DNA of 41,674 nt from Candidatus Parcubacteria bacterium (lineage in GTDB: Bacteria > Patescibacteriota > Patescibacteriia > Patescibacteriales > BM507). Made by a program: the position numbers and the translations under genes. The notes under the pieces were generated by a model. It worked only from the letters and a program-made list of their open reading frames with translations. It did not search any database and was not told the origin of the DNA. Where the stretch lies: assembly GCA_002869265.1 (NCBI GenBank), contig PKTH01000011.1, positions 74,843 to 116,516 on the forward strand, in the 5' to 3' direction. This document shows, piece by piece, positions 40,443-41,674 of this stretch; the first letter of the stretch is position 1; each line of letters opens with the position of its first letter.

Positions 40443-41674
40443 ATGAGTATGAAAAAAAGCTTATTTCTTTCTTTGGTCATTTCTCTTTTTGGCCTTGGGA
40501 TGATTGCACTATCAGCAAGCGCGGTTGAGGTAACAACAACAGCCAATCTTGATGGTGAATTAATTAAAGGGGAGTCTTATCAAACAGTCTATTATTTGGC
40601 TGAGGATGGTAAACGTTACGTTTTTCCTAATTCAAAAACTTATTTTTCTTGGTTCGACGATTTTTCTGAGGTGACAGAAATCCCTGACGAAGAATTGTTT
40701 TCTTATCCATTGGGAGGAAATGTAAGATATAAGCCAGGTTCATTGCTTGTTAAGATAACTACTGATCCTAGAGTTTACGCTGTTGGCGAAAACGGGACTC
40801 TAAGGTGGGTAAAGAGTGAGAACGTTGCAAAAGCACTATACGGCGCTAACTGGAATAAATTAGTAGACGATCTTCCAGATTCTTTTTTCACTAATTACGA
40901 GGTGGGAGCTGAAATCGATAGTGATGAGGACTATGATCCAACTGAAGCTGAACAAGAAATCCCTTCTATCAGTCACAATAGAGGATTCAAAGCAAAAGTA
41001 GCTATTCAAAACAGAATTCAAGATGTTAAAGAAAGACAATGTAATAGACTAGAAGAGGCTGTTAACAAATTACAAAGAAGGGCAGCAATGTACGGCTTAG
41101 AAATAGAAGGAGCTGGCGATGACTTTATTAGTGAATGTATTGAAAATAATCAAGTTAGAAAAAGAGAGAAGATTACAATTTGTCACACAAATAGAGATGG
41201 TGTACAAAAAACATTGAATGTTGCTCCAACTGCCCTAAGAGGAATGTTGGCTGAAAGAGCTACTTTAGGAGAGTGTGAAAATGCGACTGAAGAAGATGAT
41301 AGTTCAGATGAAGGTGAAGACAGTGAATGTCTTGTAGATTCTGATGACTATAGCTCATGCATCGCTATTGAGGAAGCTCAAGCAGAAGTTGCTTCAACAA
41401 CAGAGGCTCTTGATTTGGCTAAAGAACTAGCTTCATCAACAGCTCTAGCACTTGAGGAAGCTCAAGCAGAAGCTGCTTCAACAACAGAGGCTCTTGATTT
41501 GGCTAAAGAACTAGCTTCATCAACAGCTCTAGCACTTGAGGAAGCTCAAGCATCGGCATCATCAACACAATCAGAAATTGATGACGCACAAACTGCTGCT
41601 GATGACGCTGAGAGCGCACTAGAGTTGGCACAAACTGCTGCTGATGACGCTGAGAGCGCACTAGAGTTGGCACA
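40443..41674 (+). CDS. Secreted CPR surface protein with Ala-rich coiled-coil repeats (partial, runs off the window)
   Basis: At least 410 residues, open to the window edge. The signal peptide is KKSLFLSLVISLFGLGMIA with a cut after SASA. The N-terminal domain has TVYYLAEDGKRYVFPNS, TYFSWFDDF, GGNVRYKPGSLLVKITTDPR, VYAVGENGTLRWVK and ALYGANWNKL, a domain I recall as very common in Parcubacteria. Next comes KITICHTNRD with TLGEC, a divergent form of the surface-protein ICH...HGDxLGxC motif. An acidic stretch leads to Ala/Leu/Glu-rich repeats with 28- and 14-residue periods, i.e. whole heptads, so a long coiled coil. ATG 40449 is an equal alternative start. It is probably a cell-surface stalk or adhesin. 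Confidence 0.85.
   Translation, partial: MSMKKSLFLSLVISLFGLGMIALSASAVEVTTTANLDGELIKGESYQTVYYLAEDGKRYVFPNSKTYFSWFDDFSEVTEIPDEELFSYPLGGNVRYKPGSLLVKITTDPRVYAVGENGTLRWVKSENVAKALYGANWNKLVDDLPDSFFTNYEVGAEIDSDEDYDPTEAEQEIPSISHNRGFKAKVAIQNRIQDVKERQCNRLEEAVNKLQRRAAMYGLEIEGAGDDFISECIENNQVRKREKITICHTNRDGVQKTLNVAPTALRGMLAERATLGECENATEEDDSSDEGEDSECLVDSDDYSSCIAIEEAQAEVASTTEALDLAKELASSTALALEEAQAEAASTTEALDLAKELASSTALALEEAQASASSTQSEIDDAQTAADDAESALELAQTAADDAESALELA
41370..41537 (+). repeat. Two 84-base tandem repeats (28 residues each)
   Basis: Units 41370-41453 and 41454-41537 differ at one base (GTT against GCT). A degenerate third unit begins at 41538. Each encodes EEAQAE(V/A)ASTTEALDLAK and onward, four heptads long. 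Confidence 0.95.
41589..41674 (+). repeat. 42-base tandem repeats (14 residues each), continuing off the window
   Basis: Units 41589-41630 and 41631-41672 are identical and encode QTAADDAESALELA, two heptads. A further unit starts at the window edge, so more copies are likely. Confidence 0.95.

Noticed and set aside
1-41674. Code 25 (TGA as glycine), as used by some CPR lineages
   Set aside because: TGA ends several genes at normal lengths (for example rmlD 25117 and the zinc-ribbon gene 24157), and no in-frame TGA replaces glycine in conserved motifs.
1-41674. CRISPR arrays, tRNA or rRNA genes
   Set aside because: No spaced repeats, cloverleaf or rRNA-like segments were seen. The only tandem repeats are in coding regions (20557-20697 and 41370-41674) or short operator and AGAAAGT stretches.

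Overview
The window looks like part of a Candidatus Patescibacteria (CPR, Parcubacteria-like) genome. It is AT-rich and uses the standard code, with TAA, TGA and TAG all serving as normal stops. The lineage is inferred from CPR-type surface proteins: the secreted protein at 40443 with its YYLAEDGKRYVFPN domain, the baseplate-J-like membrane protein at 36628, and the CAP-domain membrane protein at 30777. Supporting signs are a broken four-helix-bundle 23S-IVS protein gene, a threonyl-tRNA synthetase without a TGS domain, and the near absence of Shine-Dalgarno sites before recognisable genes. I saw no rRNA, tRNA, CRISPR array or transposase.

Positions 1-14190 hold a surface-polysaccharide cluster arranged as four blocks of alternating strand. 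Block one (+) ends at 3004 and encodes a methyltransferase, a sulfotransferase and a flippase. Block two (-, 6360-3001) encodes three glycosyltransferases. Block three (+, 6457-9137) encodes two methyltransferases and a glycosyltransferase. Block four (-, 14190-9155) encodes a small HTH protein, two glycosyltransferases, a second sulfotransferase, a NodB-like deacetylase and a probable alpha/alpha-toroid protein. Genes within blocks overlap tightly. Blocks meet at two divergent promoter regions (6361-6456 and 14191-14286) and two tail-to-tail junctions (3001-3004 and 9137-9155).

Positions 14287-17708 are a sulfate-activation operon: cysD, a broken four-helix-bundle gene, a DUF2061 membrane protein, and a cysN-cysC fusion. 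Together these make PAPS, the donor used by the two sulfotransferases. A cysQ-type phosphatase at 22590 would remove the by-product PAP. No sulfite- or PAPS-reducing enzyme is present, so the likely purpose is sulfation of a surface glycan rather than cysteine synthesis. Between them, at 17746-22292, lie three small secreted proteins of unknown function (two of them tandem paralogs) and a large secreted GH5-type glycoside hydrolase with four tandem N-terminal modules.

Positions 24165-30526 form a second glycan operon: rmlD, rmlA, four consecutive GT2 glycosyltransferases and galU. It suggests a rhamnose-containing polymer, though rmlB and rmlC are not in the window. Positions 30700-41674 hold a CAP-domain membrane protein, an unknown gene, dnaE, a membrane protein gene split by an in-frame TAG, thrS behind a T-box riboswitch, and the start of a repetitive coiled-coil surface protein that runs off the end.

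The most notable points are the PAPS-to-sulfated-glycan pathway in a CPR-like genome, a thrS T-box whose stem I seems reduced to one small hairpin, and a three-repeat operator lying across the promoter of the HTH gene.
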